NCBI RefSeq assembly: GCF_036287215.1
Contig: NZ_CP142860.1
Coordinates: forward strand, 1,860,001-1,924,000
From: Caproiciproducens sp. CPB-2
Lineage (GTDB): Bacteria; Bacillota; Clostridia; Oscillospirales; Acutalibacteraceae
Reading direction: 5' to 3'
DNA: 64,000 nucleotides
Both the position numbers and the translations under genes were made by a program. Positions 1-8,256 of this stretch are shown piece by piece. A model generated the notes under the pieces. The model had not been told where the DNA came from, searched no databases, and worked only from the letters and a program-made list of their open reading frames with translations. Numbering within the stretch: the stretch's first letter is position 1; every line of letters starts with the position of its first letter.

Positions 1-291
1 CTGCCGGGTATCACGGATTCCGTACTTTTCGCAGATTTCCTGAAGAGAACCTTTCCCAGCAAGATAATCCAAAACTGCCGATAGTTTCGTTTCCTTGCCG
101 TATGCCCGGTCGTGTCCGTGGGTCAGAAACCCCGCAGGCCCTTCCGTCTTGTACCGACTGACCCAACGCGCAATCGTCTTGCAATCTACTCCCGCCTGTT
201 TTCCTGCTTCGCTGTATCCAATTTTGCCTGACAAATACAATTCTACAATACGGATCTTTTCTTCGGCTGTTGTCTTCTTCCTATTCGGCAT
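1..291 (-). CDS. IS3-family transposase, helix-turn-helix (OrfA-like) part, cut by window edge
   Basis: The reading frame starts at ATG 291 and runs open to base 1 (97 residues visible). It begins MPNRKKTTAEEKIRIVELYL and contains a helix-turn-helix of the type that binds insertion-sequence ends (SYEAGKQAGVDCKTIARW-like region, about residues 26-46), then a second HTH-like stretch (about 70-92, GSLQEICEKYGI). This layout matches the N-terminal DNA-binding part of IS3/IS150-group transposases, whose catalytic DDE part is usually in OrfB or the downstream portion; that part lies outside the window. A GGGGG Shine-Dalgarno-like run lies 8 nt before the start, inside a hairpin arm. Whether the element is intact cannot be seen. 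Confidence 0.8.
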   Translation of the reverse strand, partial: MPNRKKTTAEEKIRIVELYLSGKIGYSEAGKQAGVDCKTIARWVSRYKTEGPAGFLTHGHDRAYGKETKLSAVLDYLAGKGSLQEICEKYGIRDTRQ

Positions 292-360
292 AATTTTACC
301 CCCAGACTGAAGAACAGTGCTTTTTTATTTCACTGTCCTATCTGGGGGTAGCATATCACA
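292..360 (-). mobile_element. Terminal end of the IS3-type element with an internal hairpin
   Basis: Read on the minus strand, the segment from 360 begins TGTGATATGCTACCCCCAGA, resembling IS150-group ends that start with TG followed by a C-rich block and a GGACA motif. The outer boundary at about 360 is an inference, since the other end and any target duplication lie outside the window. Inside it, 297-306 and 341-350 form a 10-bp perfect inverted repeat, with a second inner pair ACAGTG (314-319)/CACTGT (331-336). Confidence 0.6.
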
Positions 361-524
361 AGAACCGGCGTTGCGTTTTATTTGATTCACATTTTAATGC
401 TCCTGTTTTCCCCGCTGGGTTTTCTGCTGCTCCTTTGCGGGGAGGCCATTCCTCTTTTTTATTTTATTTTTATGGTTTTTACGGCCAATAGAAATGTACA
501 TATTTTTATTGATTTCAGGCAACT

Positions 525-896
525 CTATGTAGCCTCGCGTTCCTCTTCGTCAAGATCAAGGCCAAAGCTGATAGATAGAGCCTGATTGACCTGTGTCATT
601 GCCGTATTATCAAGGCGCCCCATGCGCTCTTTCAATCTGTGTTTGTCGATTGTACGAACCTGTTCAAGCAGGACAACGGAATCCTTTGCGAGTCCGGTGG
701 TCTGGGCATTGAGCATAATATGCGTTGGAAGGTTTGCCTTTGCTCGCTGGCTGGTGATTGCCGCGGCAATCACGGTCGGACTGAACCGGTTTCCAACATC
801 ATTCTGAACAATCAGCACAGGTCGGACGCCGCCCTGCTCAGAACCAACAACCGGGCTCAGGTCGGCATAATAAATATCGCCTCTTCTAATGTTCAC
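525..896 (-). CDS. mazF: MazF/EndoA-type mRNA-cleaving endoribonuclease toxin, no antitoxin gene beside it
   Basis: This 123-residue protein belongs to the PemK/MazF family, sequence-specific RNases that cleave mRNA. It closely follows the B. subtilis EndoA pattern: RGD near the start (residues 5-7), [17 protein letters not shown] with the conserved active-site arginine region (about 11-27), [10 protein letters not shown], and [10 protein letters not shown] near residue 80. An earlier in-frame GTG exists at 905, but GTG 896 gives GGAG at 10 nt spacing and aligns with the family start (M-x-x-RGD), so 896 is preferred. In Bacillus the gene follows alr and its antitoxin gene; here neither is present, the 150 bases upstream hold only a terminator and promoter-like AT-rich DNA. 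It lies in the family's usual acpS-nnr neighbourhood. Confidence 0.9.
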   Translation of the reverse strand: MNIRRGDIYYADLSPVVGSEQGGVRPVLIVQNDVGNRFSPTVIAAAITSQRAKANLPTHIMLNAQTTGLAKDSVVLLEQVRTIDKHRLKERMGRLDNTAMTQVNQALSISFGLDLDEEEREAT

Positions 897-1029
897 ATTT
901 TTCACGCTCCGAATAATTTATGATATAGGGTCTGCGGTTATTGTTGACATTCTCCAGACGATTTATTCGCTTGCAGTCCCTAACACATAATATTATTTAG
1001 GCGCGGAGGTTGACATAAAATTAAATAGA

Positions 1030-1059
1030 AAAAAAGGGTGCAACCGCCGTCACACCCTT
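1030..1059 (-). terminator. Rho-independent terminator after the lipoprotein gene
   Basis: On the minus strand AAGGGTG (1059-1053) pairs with CACCCTT (1040-1034), followed by a run of Ts (1035-1030). It overlaps the stop codon of the lipoprotein gene and separates that operon from mazF. Confidence 0.75.
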
Positions 1060-1555
1060 ATTGCGTATCGTCGCGCATCTGCGCTTTCAGTTTTTTTTGA
1101 GGAATGGAAATGGTTTGAATCTGCCCCGTATTTCTGTCGGCGGTCATTGTGAAATCAATGCCCTCCACGGTGCCGGAAAATTCATTCCCATGCGTTCTGG
1201 TAAGGGAGCCGCCTTTCTCCGCATAGTCCAGAACCTGCAGCAAAATGACGGCAAAAGAGGTGTCCGGCAAAACGCACTCGTCGCTTTTGGCGGAAATTCC
1301 ACTGTAGGAAACAGAAAATCCTTCGCCGCTCCAATCGTAGGTCAGACCGTTCATATCCCCGGAAAGAAACTGCACGTTCGCCCTTCCGGGCGCGTCGCGA
1401 CTCAATGCGCATTGTATTTTTTCGCCGTTGTAATCAATATCGGCCGTGCAGTGAAAACAGAAAACGATGTCTTCGGCCTTCATTTCCTGCGCCGCACAGG
1501 CAGAAAAAGAGAAAACCAGAAAAAAAGAAAACAGGCATATCGCTGTCCGGCGCAT
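1058..1555 (-). CDS. Putative small lipoprotein (position of the LolA/YdcC-like gene)
   Basis: A 165-residue exported protein. The start at ATG 1555 has GGAGAG at 9 nt; a TTG further up (1576) lacks this. The N-terminus MRRTAICLFSFFLVFSFSAC is a lipoprotein signal peptide with a lipobox ending at Cys20, so the mature protein should be anchored in the outer face of the membrane. The rest is beta-rich with repeated aromatic/Gly segments and no motif I can name. In Bacillus and many Clostridia the gene between nnr and alr/mazF is the YdcC-like LolA-fold lipoprotein; this one is shorter, so that assignment is by position only. Confidence 0.7.
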   Translation of the reverse strand: MRRTAICLFSFFLVFSFSACAAQEMKAEDIVFCFHCTADIDYNGEKIQCALSRDAPGRANVQFLSGDMNGLTYDWSGEGFSVSYSGISAKSDECVLPDTSFAVILLQVLDYAEKGGSLTRTHGNEFSGTVEGIDFTMTADRNTGQIQTISIPQKKLKAQMRDDTQ

Positions 1556-1587
1556 AGCTTTCCACTCTCCGCACAAAAAATACGGTT

Positions 1588-3120
1588 TTACCGCTCAAGC
1601 TCCAGAAACAGCCCCGGAAGCATACCGATCATGTCCGTCGGCAGCATGGCGTACTGGGAAAACGCTTTCGCACAGCGATCCCCCGCCTCACCGTGAAGAT
1701 ACACCGCGCCGACCGCCGCCGCCGCAGGGTCAATCCCCTGCGCAATAAAGGAAGCCGCCATTCCCGCCAGAACATCCCCGCTGCCTCCCTTTGCCATTCC
1801 GGGATTTCCCGTTGGATTGAGATGTACCATTCCGTTCGGCTCCGCAATCAATGTGCCGGCGCCCTTGAGCACGAGGATGACATTGTGCTTTTCCGCAAAG
1901 CTCCGGGCATACTCCAACCGGTGGGCCTGCACATCCTTTACGGCGGTCTTCATCAGACGGGCCATCTCCCCGGGATGGGGAGTCAGTACAACAGGAACGC
2001 GGGCTGTTTCCAATACATTTATATTCTCCGCAAGGATGTTTATGCCATCTGCGTCAATAATGAGGGGAACCTGTGAATCGGAAACGAGACCGCATACGAT
2101 CCGCGTCATCTCTTCCCCGCGCCCCAGCCCGCAGCCGATCAGGCACGCGCTCGCTTTGGACAGAGCATCCTTCAGCGCCTTCCTGCCGGCGGGAAGCATC
2201 GTTCCGTCCGGCGCATAGTCAAGCAGGGTGAAAACCGGCTCCGCAATCTGGGAAGCAACGATCGGGTAAATGGTACGGGGAAGCGCCGCATCCACAATAC
2301 CGGCTCCGCAGCGAACGGCTGCCTTGACGCTCATCACCGCCGCTCCGGCCATCCCGTCGCTGCCGCAGAGGCACAGCAGCCTGCCGTAATTTCCTTTATT
2401 GCTGAGCGCATTCCGCGGCCTCAGCAGAGATTGTGCCGCCGAAAGCTCCGTTACCTCAAACGTCGACTTCTGGCTGGCGATGAGATCTGCGCCGATACCG
2501 ATCGGCGCCACGGTTACCTGCCCGCAGTAATCCTGTGCGGGCTGAATCAGATGTCCGTTTTTCAGGGTGGAAAAGGAAATCGTATCGTCCGCCTGGATGC
2601 ATTCCCCATCCACCGCCCCGGAATCGCAGCTGGCACCGCTGGGGATATCCAGGGAAACAACCACCGCTGCGGAATTTCGCACCGCGTGAAAGACCGGAAG
2701 AATTTCATCCGGAACACGGCCGTGGAACCCGGTCCCGTAAATAGCGTCGATGATAAAGTCGGCGGAGGCGATGGCGGCTTCTGACTTCCCGCCTTCCCCA
2801 CCGTCCAGAATTTTTACCGCTGTATCTTTCAGACGCGAAAATACGGTCTTTGCAAGGTCTGTGCGGGGAAGGCCGTCGGTCATCACCGCGGTAACCGGCA
2901 CGCCGAGCTCAAACAGCCTGCGCGCCATCACATAGCCGTCTCCTCCGTTATTCCCTTTCCCGCAGAGAATCACGACTTTCCGTCCGGACAGGCTGAACTT
3001 TTTCCGCAGGAAGCGGACGGCCGCGGCACCGGCGTTTTCCATCAGCTCCAAATAGCTGATTCCGGAGTCGACGGCGCTTTTTTCAAGCTCCTTGCTCTGT
3101 TCACAGTTTAATACCTTCAT
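1588..3120 (-). CDS. nnr: Bifunctional NAD(P)H-hydrate repair enzyme (epimerase + ADP-dependent dehydratase)
   Basis: 510 residues with the two domains of the YjeF/Nnr family. The N-terminal epimerase domain shows GKGNNGGDG (about 55-62) and DIPSGASCDSG; the C-terminal ribokinase-like dehydratase shows LTPHPGEMARL and NPGMAKGGSGDVLAGMAA (about 440-455), the nucleotide-binding and catalytic Asp loop. The enzyme repairs hydrated NADH/NADPH (NAD(P)HX) in the cytoplasm: the epimerase interconverts R and S forms and the dehydratase restores the cofactor. The first 20 nt overlap the end of acpS, and a GGAGGAG-rich sequence precedes ATG 3120, so the two are translationally linked. Confidence 0.95.
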   Translation of the reverse strand: MKVLNCEQSKELEKSAVDSGISYLELMENAGAAAVRFLRKKFSLSGRKVVILCGKGNNGGDGYVMARRLFELGVPVTAVMTDGLPRTDLAKTVFSRLKDTAVKILDGGEGGKSEAAIASADFIIDAIYGTGFHGRVPDEILPVFHAVRNSAAVVVSLDIPSGASCDSGAVDGECIQADDTISFSTLKNGHLIQPAQDYCGQVTVAPIGIGADLIASQKSTFEVTELSAAQSLLRPRNALSNKGNYGRLLCLCGSDGMAGAAVMSVKAAVRCGAGIVDAALPRTIYPIVASQIAEPVFTLLDYAPDGTMLPAGRKALKDALSKASACLIGCGLGRGEEMTRIVCGLVSDSQVPLIIDADGINILAENINVLETARVPVVLTPHPGEMARLMKTAVKDVQAHRLEYARSFAEKHNVILVLKGAGTLIAEPNGMVHLNPTGNPGMAKGGSGDVLAGMAASFIAQGIDPAAAAVGAVYLHGEAGDRCAKAFSQYAMLPTDMIGMLPGLFLELER

Positions 3121-3487
3121 TTTCAGGCTCCTCCCCGATCACAACTGCCGAAGCGTATTCTTTTGTATGGGTCACGCTGACCTGGAGAACAATTTTTCTT
3201 TTCTGCACGATTTTCAGCGCGCTGCCGCGCAATTGAAAATATGGCCTGCCGTTTTCCTCTCTCAACAGCTCCACCTCGCCGAACGAAAATCCGCGCATCC
3301 CCGTGCCCAGCGCTTTGGAAAAGGCTTCTTTTGCGCTGAAGCTGGCGGCGACGCTCTGAACGGGAAATCCGCGCAATTCAAGCTGAGCGTACTCGGCGGG
3401 GCCGAGTATCCTCAGTAAAAAGCGCGGATTCTCCATGGATTTCCTGATTCTTTTTATTTCTACTAAATCAATTCCTGCCAAAAGCAT
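3101..3487 (-). CDS. acpS: Holo-[acyl-carrier-protein] synthase
   Basis: 128 residues, typical of AcpS, which transfers 4'-phosphopantetheine from CoA to the serine of acyl carrier protein, activating fatty acid synthesis. Visible family motifs are GIDLVEIKRI near the N-terminus (magnesium-binding Asp) and FSAKEAFSKALGTG (about 50-63, catalytic Glu/Lys helix), with VSVTHTKEYASAVV near the end. AGGTAG lies 8 nt before ATG. The 3' end overlaps nnr by 20 nt and the 5' end overlaps the upstream membrane-protein gene by 20 nt, so all three are one transcription unit. Confidence 0.95.
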   Translation of the reverse strand: MLLAGIDLVEIKRIRKSMENPRFLLRILGPAEYAQLELRGFPVQSVAASFSAKEAFSKALGTGMRGFSFGEVELLREENGRPYFQLRGSALKIVQKRKIVLQVSVTHTKEYASAVVIGEEPENEGIKL

Positions 3488-3980
3488 TGACTGCTACCTG
3501 CCTTGAAAGAAATGGTTTGATCGCGGTCAGGACCTTTTCGCTCGGGCTGAACAGCACCAGAACCCTGCCCTTTTGGGGGTGGCGCGCCGCAAGGTACCAG
3601 GCGTCCCGGCCGTTTTCATATTCCGAAGCGTTGAATCTGGCCGAATAGGACTGTTTTTGATGATCTTCCTTCCGGTACCTGCCCAGAGCTTCAATGTCGT
3701 GCGCATCAACGGAGATCACTTTTTTTCTGCTCCGTCGGCTGATGATTTTATCGATCGTAAGATCGCTGTTGGTCACACTGTATTCGTATTCCAGGCTGCG
3801 CGAAGAAATCAGATAGTAGTCCAGAACAAAAATACCGACCATAGCCGGCAGCAAAAGCATGGGTATGTACACCGCCAAAAGCGTAAGGATCAGGCAGCTT
3901 GCCGCGAGGGCCCCGGCAAATACAAACCAATCGCTTCTACCGATTCTTTTCTTGATCATTTGTTCAACAAAAATATCCAT
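3468..3980 (-). CDS. Small two-helix membrane protein of unknown function
   Basis: 170 residues from ATG 3980 (GGAGAG at 7 nt; the TTG at 3995 has no ribosome site). Two adjacent hydrophobic helices (about residues 17-54) form a hairpin membrane anchor; the remainder (55-170) is a charged cytoplasmic-type domain with alternating strands and the sequence SYSARFNASEYENGRDAWY. It looks like the Clostridia-restricted family DUF6106, but I recall this from style and position and could not verify it. The gene overlaps acpS, implying co-expression with lipid/cofactor genes. No function is proposed. Confidence 0.75.
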   Translation of the reverse strand: MDIFVEQMIKKRIGRSDWFVFAGALAASCLILTLLAVYIPMLLLPAMVGIFVLDYYLISSRSLEYEYSVTNSDLTIDKIISRRSRKKVISVDAHDIEALGRYRKEDHQKQSYSARFNASEYENGRDAWYLAARHPQKGRVLVLFSPSEKVLTAIKPFLSRQVAVNAFGRN

Positions 3981-4087
3981 TTTCAATCTCTCCAACCGAA
4001 TGCTGATTTATTGGATATTGTAACATATCGGTTTCCGCATTACAAGGGATTGCGCCCCCGGCAGCGGAATTGCCGACAGGTTCCTTA

Positions 4088-6427
4088 TCACATTCCCCAG
4101 ATTTGTATGGCATATTCCCTGACCGCCCTGTCGCTCGAAAATTTTCCGGCACCGGCTGTGTTCAGAAAGCCTTTGCGGGAAAACGCCAGCCGGTCGCTGT
4201 AATCGGAAATTGCACGCAGCCTTGTGTCGCAGTAAGAGAGAAAATCGTACAGGACAAAGTAATGATCCGGCTTATGCCAGCTGGCCCCGTCAAGCAGGGA
4301 ATGATACAGTTCCCGGAACATTCCGGTACCCCCGTCGTCAAACATGCCGTTGACAAGAGTATCCACCGCCGCCCGTACCCTTTCGTTCTGCTCGTAGATC
4401 GTTCTCGGGTTGTAGGAGTCCGCGATTTTTTCAAGCTCCTCCACACGCGCTCCGAAAATATAATTGTTTTCTTCCCCCGCCTGCCGGATGATCTCCACGT
4501 TCGCTCCGTCCAGTGTTCCGAGCGTTACCGCGCCGTTGAGCATCAGCTTCATGTTACTCGTACCGGAGGCCTCCGTCCCCGCTGTCGAAATCTGTTCGGA
4601 AATATCGGCGGCCGGCATGATTTTTTCCGCATAGGACACGTTGTAATTGGAGACGAAAACAACTTTCATCAAATGACTGACGTCCGGGTCATTGTTTATT
4701 TTATTGGCAATTTCATGGATGAATTTAATAATGCCTTTTGCCCTGAGATACCCCGGGGCCGCCTTGCCGCCGAACAGGAAGGCTGTCGGGTTAAAATGCT
4801 GGATTCTTCCGTCCTTTAAGCCGAAATACAGATCAAGAATGGAAAAAGCGTTTAGGAGCTGACGTTTATATTCGTGCAGCCGTTTCACCTGAACGTCAAA
4901 AATAAATTCGGGGTTCAGCCTGATTCCGTCATGCTTTTCAATATAGTCGGAAAGCTGCTGCTTCTTTATCTGTTTGATTTGCGCAAACTGGCGGATAACG
5001 TTATCGTCGTCCTTATATCGTTCCAGATTCTTCAGCTTCTCCAAATCCGTAACCCAGCCACTGCCGATCCTGTCGGTGAGAAATCCGGAAAGCTCCATGT
5101 TGGAAAGTGCCATCCAGCGCCGCTGGGTGACTCCATTGGTTTTATTGTTGAACCGCTTGGGGTAAATCTGATACCATTCTTTCAATACGGAGTTTTTCAG
5201 TATTTCCGTATGGATTTCCGCCACACCGTTCACGGAATGGGTAGCGAAAACCGCGAGCCGCGCCATATGAATCACCGGGTTTTCGTCAATAATCAGATAC
5301 GGCTTTTGCGCTTTCTCTGTCGTAATTCCCATGCCGGACAGCTCCTTGAGCAGGGCTTTATTAATCATGACCACATACCGGTACACATTGGGGAGCACGC
5401 TCCTGAACAGCTTCGCATCCCATTTTTCCAGCGCTTCAGCCATAATGGTATGATTGGTATAGGCAAACGTCTGTCTTGCGATTTTCAGCGCCTTTCCGAA
5501 GGACACCCCCTCCCCGGAGACCAGAAGCCGGATAAATTCGGGGATGGACACCACGGGATGCGTATCATTCAGCTGAATCGCGTACTCCCCTGAAAAATGC
5601 GTGAAATCGTTTCCGTATCTTTTCTTATAGGTTCTGATAAGATCCTGTAAAGACGCGCTTGTGAAAAAATACTGCTGCTTCAGCCTGAGCTTTTTCCCCT
5701 TGTCCGTCGTGTCATTCGGGTACAGTACGCTGGAAATCGCTTCCGCATCATCCTTCTCCCGGACGGCAAGTTCAAATTTCTGGTCGTTAAACAGCTGAAA
5801 ATGAAACGGAACTACCGGCTCCGCCTGCCAAAGACGCAGGGTGTTCACTGTGTTCGCTCCGTACCCGATGACGGGCGTGTCGTAGGGAACCGCATAGACC
5901 GTCTGGTTTTTGAACCTGACCTCTACTTTGTCCTCTTCTCTGCGCTGGGACCACGGGTCGCCGAACTGCTGCCAGTCGTCCACGGTTTCTTTCTGGAATC
6001 CGTTTTCAAAATTCTGCCTGAAAAGGCCGTACCTGTACCGGATTCCGTAACCGTTCAGGGCAATCCCCTGTGTGGCGGCCGAATCTAAAAAGCAGGCGGC
6101 GAGCCTGCCAAGCCCTCCGTTTCCGAGCGCCGCGTCTTCGATCTCTTCAAAAACAGCTACGTCTATATTATTTTCATGAAACAGCTCGGAAAGCTGGTTC
6201 AGAAGCCCTAAATTCTGTAAATTGCTGTAAATGAGCCGTCCTGTTAAAAATTCGGCTGAAAAATAGCAGGCCTTTTTACCTGCGTCCGGCGCTTCCCATT
6301 TGGACTTCACCTGCTTCATCGCCGCCTTCGAAACCGCATGATACAGTTCCAGAACATCCGCCTGATGGATCGTTTTACCGCTTTCCAATTCCAAAAGGGT
6401 TATCACATCGTTCTTAAATGTGTTCAT
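4088..6427 (-). CDS. glgP: Glycogen/maltodextrin phosphorylase
   Basis: 779 residues of the GT35 family, which uses phosphate and pyridoxal phosphate to release glucose-1-phosphate from the non-reducing ends of alpha-1,4-glucans. Seen: SAEFLTGR near the N-terminus, GNGGLGRLAACFLDS (about 105-120), VQVKRLHEYKRQLLN, and the PLP site GTEASGTSNMKLMLNG with the cofactor lysine near residue 626. ATG 6427 has AGGAG at 8 nt; a GTG nine bases further up overlaps that site and was rejected. It is 27 nt downstream of malQ in the same direction, and the two enzymes cooperate in breaking down dextrins. Confidence 0.97.
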   Translation of the reverse strand: MNTFKNDVITLLELESGKTIHQADVLELYHAVSKAAMKQVKSKWEAPDAGKKACYFSAEFLTGRLIYSNLQNLGLLNQLSELFHENNIDVAVFEEIEDAALGNGGLGRLAACFLDSAATQGIALNGYGIRYRYGLFRQNFENGFQKETVDDWQQFGDPWSQRREEDKVEVRFKNQTVYAVPYDTPVIGYGANTVNTLRLWQAEPVVPFHFQLFNDQKFELAVREKDDAEAISSVLYPNDTTDKGKKLRLKQQYFFTSASLQDLIRTYKKRYGNDFTHFSGEYAIQLNDTHPVVSIPEFIRLLVSGEGVSFGKALKIARQTFAYTNHTIMAEALEKWDAKLFRSVLPNVYRYVVMINKALLKELSGMGITTEKAQKPYLIIDENPVIHMARLAVFATHSVNGVAEIHTEILKNSVLKEWYQIYPKRFNNKTNGVTQRRWMALSNMELSGFLTDRIGSGWVTDLEKLKNLERYKDDDNVIRQFAQIKQIKKQQLSDYIEKHDGIRLNPEFIFDVQVKRLHEYKRQLLNAFSILDLYFGLKDGRIQHFNPTAFLFGGKAAPGYLRAKGIIKFIHEIANKINNDPDVSHLMKVVFVSNYNVSYAEKIMPAADISEQISTAGTEASGTSNMKLMLNGAVTLGTLDGANVEIIRQAGEENNYIFGARVEELEKIADSYNPRTIYEQNERVRAAVDTLVNGMFDDGGTGMFRELYHSLLDGASWHKPDHYFVLYDFLSYCDTRLRAISDYSDRLAFSRKGFLNTAGAGKFSSDRAVREYAIQIWGM

Positions 6428-6454
6428 AAAATCCACTCCTTAAAGTACAGAGAC

Positions 6455-7954
6455 CTATCTGCCGTAAATCCTCGCCAAGCTGCAGAGTTCTTTTGAAATT
6501 CCGTCGGTAAGCTGACCCTTTTTCAGCCTCCACCGCCAGTTGGACCCTACCGTGGAGGGATAATTCATCCTGGCCCAGCCAGGCAGAAACAGGATATCCT
6601 GCGCCTGAAAAATCACCGTATCGGCCACGCTGGCATAGGCGGCGCGAAGAACAGCCCCCGGCAGGTCTTTTCTTCTTTTGACATTGAGGTATTCTTTTGC
6701 ATACCTGACATTTTTTGCCGGCATCGTGCTGAAAAATTCAACCAGCGTGTCGTTATCGTGCGTTCCCCCGTAAACCACCGTATTGCTTGTATAGTACATT
6801 GGGAGATGCTGATTTTTCGGATTCCCGTCAAACGCGAACTGCAGGACTTTCATCCCGGGATATCCGTTGATTTTCAGAAGCTTTTTCACCTGGGGAACAA
6901 CAACACCCAGATCCTCCGCAATCACCTGCGCTTTTCCGATGGAACCGTTTATCGCGTCCGTCAGTTTGCGCCCCGGACCGGGCTGCCAGCTGCCGCTGAC
7001 CGCCGTCGTTTCTCCCGCGGGAATGGCATAATACCGGACAATACCGATAAAATGGTCAATCCGGATGACGTCATATCTCTTTGCGGAAAATTTCATCCGT
7101 TTTTTCCACCAGTCAAAATGATCATGTTCCATGGCATCCCAGTCATATAAGGGATTCCCCCAGAGCTGTCCTTCTTTCGAAAAAAGATCGGGCGGAACCC
7201 CGGCGACCTTCGTCGGCATGCGGCGGGAATCCAGCTGAAAAAGCTCACTGTTTGCCCAGACATCCGCGCTGTCAAGGGCGGCATAAATCGGAATGTCCCC
7301 GATCACCCGGATTCCGCGCTGATTCGCATAGGCTTTTACCCGGTTCCACTGCCTGTAAAATGCAAACTGGCAGAATTTCCAGAAATCCATTTCCGCCCTC
7401 AGCTTTTCCGAATACCGCTGTACGGCCGCCGGACGGCGGAAGCGGATGTCCTCGGGCCAGAGCAGCCACTCTTTATTTTCAAATTCAAACTTCAAAGCCA
7501 TATACAGGCAATAATCTTCCAGCCAGTATGCATTTTCTTCACAGAACTGCCCATACTCCGCAGTGTCTGCGTGCCTGCTTCTGGAGAAAGCCGTGCGAAG
7601 CACCGCAAACCTGGACTGAAAAAGCGCGGCATAATCCACGCTCTCCTCCTTGCCGCCCCAGAAAAAAGAGCACGCTTCACCGTGCTTCAAAAGCCCTTCT
7701 TCCATCAGGATGTCCAGATCGATAAAATACGGGTTTCCCGCAAAAGCGGAAAAGGACTGATAAGGGCTGTCTCCATAGCTGGTAGGGCCGATGGGAAGCA
7801 CCTGCCAGTATTTCTGTCCGGCATCCTTCAAAAAGTCGATAAACCGAAATGCCTGACTGCCAAACGTCCCGATTCCGTAATCGGAAGGCAGGCTGCTGAT
7901 TGGGAGTAAAATACCTGAACCGCGGACAAGTTGATTTCTAACTGGCAATTTCAT
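6455..7954 (-). CDS. malQ: 4-alpha-glucanotransferase (amylomaltase)
   Basis: 499 residues, the standard size for GH77 amylomaltase, which transfers glucan segments between maltodextrins so that phosphorylase can degrade them. Motifs: RGSGILLPISSLPSDYGIGT at the start, YDVIRIDHFIGIVRYY with the nucleophile Asp near 299, VIAEDLGVV with the acid/base Glu near 345, and GTHDNDTLVEFF with the third acid near 400. The start at ATG 7954 is preceded by GGGGTGG very close to the codon. It heads an operon with glgP, under a good sigma-A-type promoter at 7991-8019 and facing the LacI-type regulator gene. Confidence 0.97.
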   Translation of the reverse strand: MKLPVRNQLVRGSGILLPISSLPSDYGIGTFGSQAFRFIDFLKDAGQKYWQVLPIGPTSYGDSPYQSFSAFAGNPYFIDLDILMEEGLLKHGEACSFFWGGKEESVDYAALFQSRFAVLRTAFSRSRHADTAEYGQFCEENAYWLEDYCLYMALKFEFENKEWLLWPEDIRFRRPAAVQRYSEKLRAEMDFWKFCQFAFYRQWNRVKAYANQRGIRVIGDIPIYAALDSADVWANSELFQLDSRRMPTKVAGVPPDLFSKEGQLWGNPLYDWDAMEHDHFDWWKKRMKFSAKRYDVIRIDHFIGIVRYYAIPAGETTAVSGSWQPGPGRKLTDAINGSIGKAQVIAEDLGVVVPQVKKLLKINGYPGMKVLQFAFDGNPKNQHLPMYYTSNTVVYGGTHDNDTLVEFFSTMPAKNVRYAKEYLNVKRRKDLPGAVLRAAYASVADTVIFQAQDILFLPGWARMNYPSTVGSNWRWRLKKGQLTDGISKELCSLARIYGR

Positions 7955-7963
7955 CCACCCCGC

Positions 7964-7984
7964 TACGAAAAATCACGAAAATAT
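7964..7984 (-). promoter_or_regulatory. Candidate operator: tandem TTTTCGTRA repeat in the malQ 5' leader
   Basis: On the minus strand the sequence reads ATATTTTCGTGATTTTTCGT plus A, a tandem repeat of a roughly 10-bp unit. It starts where transcription from the malQ promoter is expected to begin and ends 9 nt before the malQ start codon. A near-identical 22-nt copy sits in the opposite orientation at 8120-8141. Position and spacing fit a repressor site, but no protein is shown to bind it. Confidence 0.5.
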
Positions 7985-7990
7985 GACAAT

Positions 7991-8019
7991 ATAATATCAA
8001 AGGATTTTCGGAATGTCAA
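7991..8019 (-). promoter_or_regulatory. malQ-glgP promoter
   Basis: Minus strand: TTGACA (8019-8014), exactly 17 nt spacer, TATTAT (7996-7991). This is a near-consensus vegetative promoter with an expected start around 7984, immediately at the tandem repeat. Confidence 0.75.
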
Positions 8020-8119
8020 TATGAAAAAAGGAACTCTTCTGTAAGTATTTTCTATTTTTAAGCACAATATTTCGGGACATTTGTTCAATCAAAAATGATA
8101 AATAAACCTATAAACAAAA

Positions 8120-8141
8120 ATATTTTTCGTAATTTTTCGTA
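8120..8141 (+). promoter_or_regulatory. Second copy of the tandem TTTTTCGTAA repeat
   Basis: Plus strand ATATTTTTCGTAATTTTTCG plus TA. It differs from the malQ-proximal copy by one substitution and one extra T, and points the other way, so the pair is an inverted arrangement of two tandem repeats about 135 bp apart, bracketing the malQ promoter. Such pairs are seen when one regulator binds two sites and loops DNA, which is an inference here. Confidence 0.45.
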
Positions 8142-8222
8142 AAATTATCTCAAAGTCTCAAATTTTTATCTTATTTTATAAAAAATTTGTTTCATATATT
8201 TTCCAATTTGAAAATATAACTC

Positions 8223-8256
8223 TTGAAATAATGCGCGGCCACAGTATATACTGTGG
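8223..8256 (+). promoter_or_regulatory. Promoter of the LacI-type gene with an 18-bp perfect palindrome over its -10 box
   Basis: TTGAAA at 8223-8228 and TATACT at 8247-8252 (18-nt spacer) form a plausible promoter. The -10 box lies inside the perfect palindrome CCACAGTATATACTGTGG (8239-8256), 24 nt before the start codon. A dyad over a -10 box is a classic autoregulatory operator position. Its centre is TA rather than the CG usual for LacI-family sites, so the cognate protein is uncertain. Confidence 0.55.

Noticed and set aside
382..585. A plus-strand 67-codon frame starting MIHILMLLFSPLGFLL
   Set aside because: It overlaps the 3' end of mazF, has no ribosome site and its hydrophobic start comes from T-rich DNA; treated as noise.
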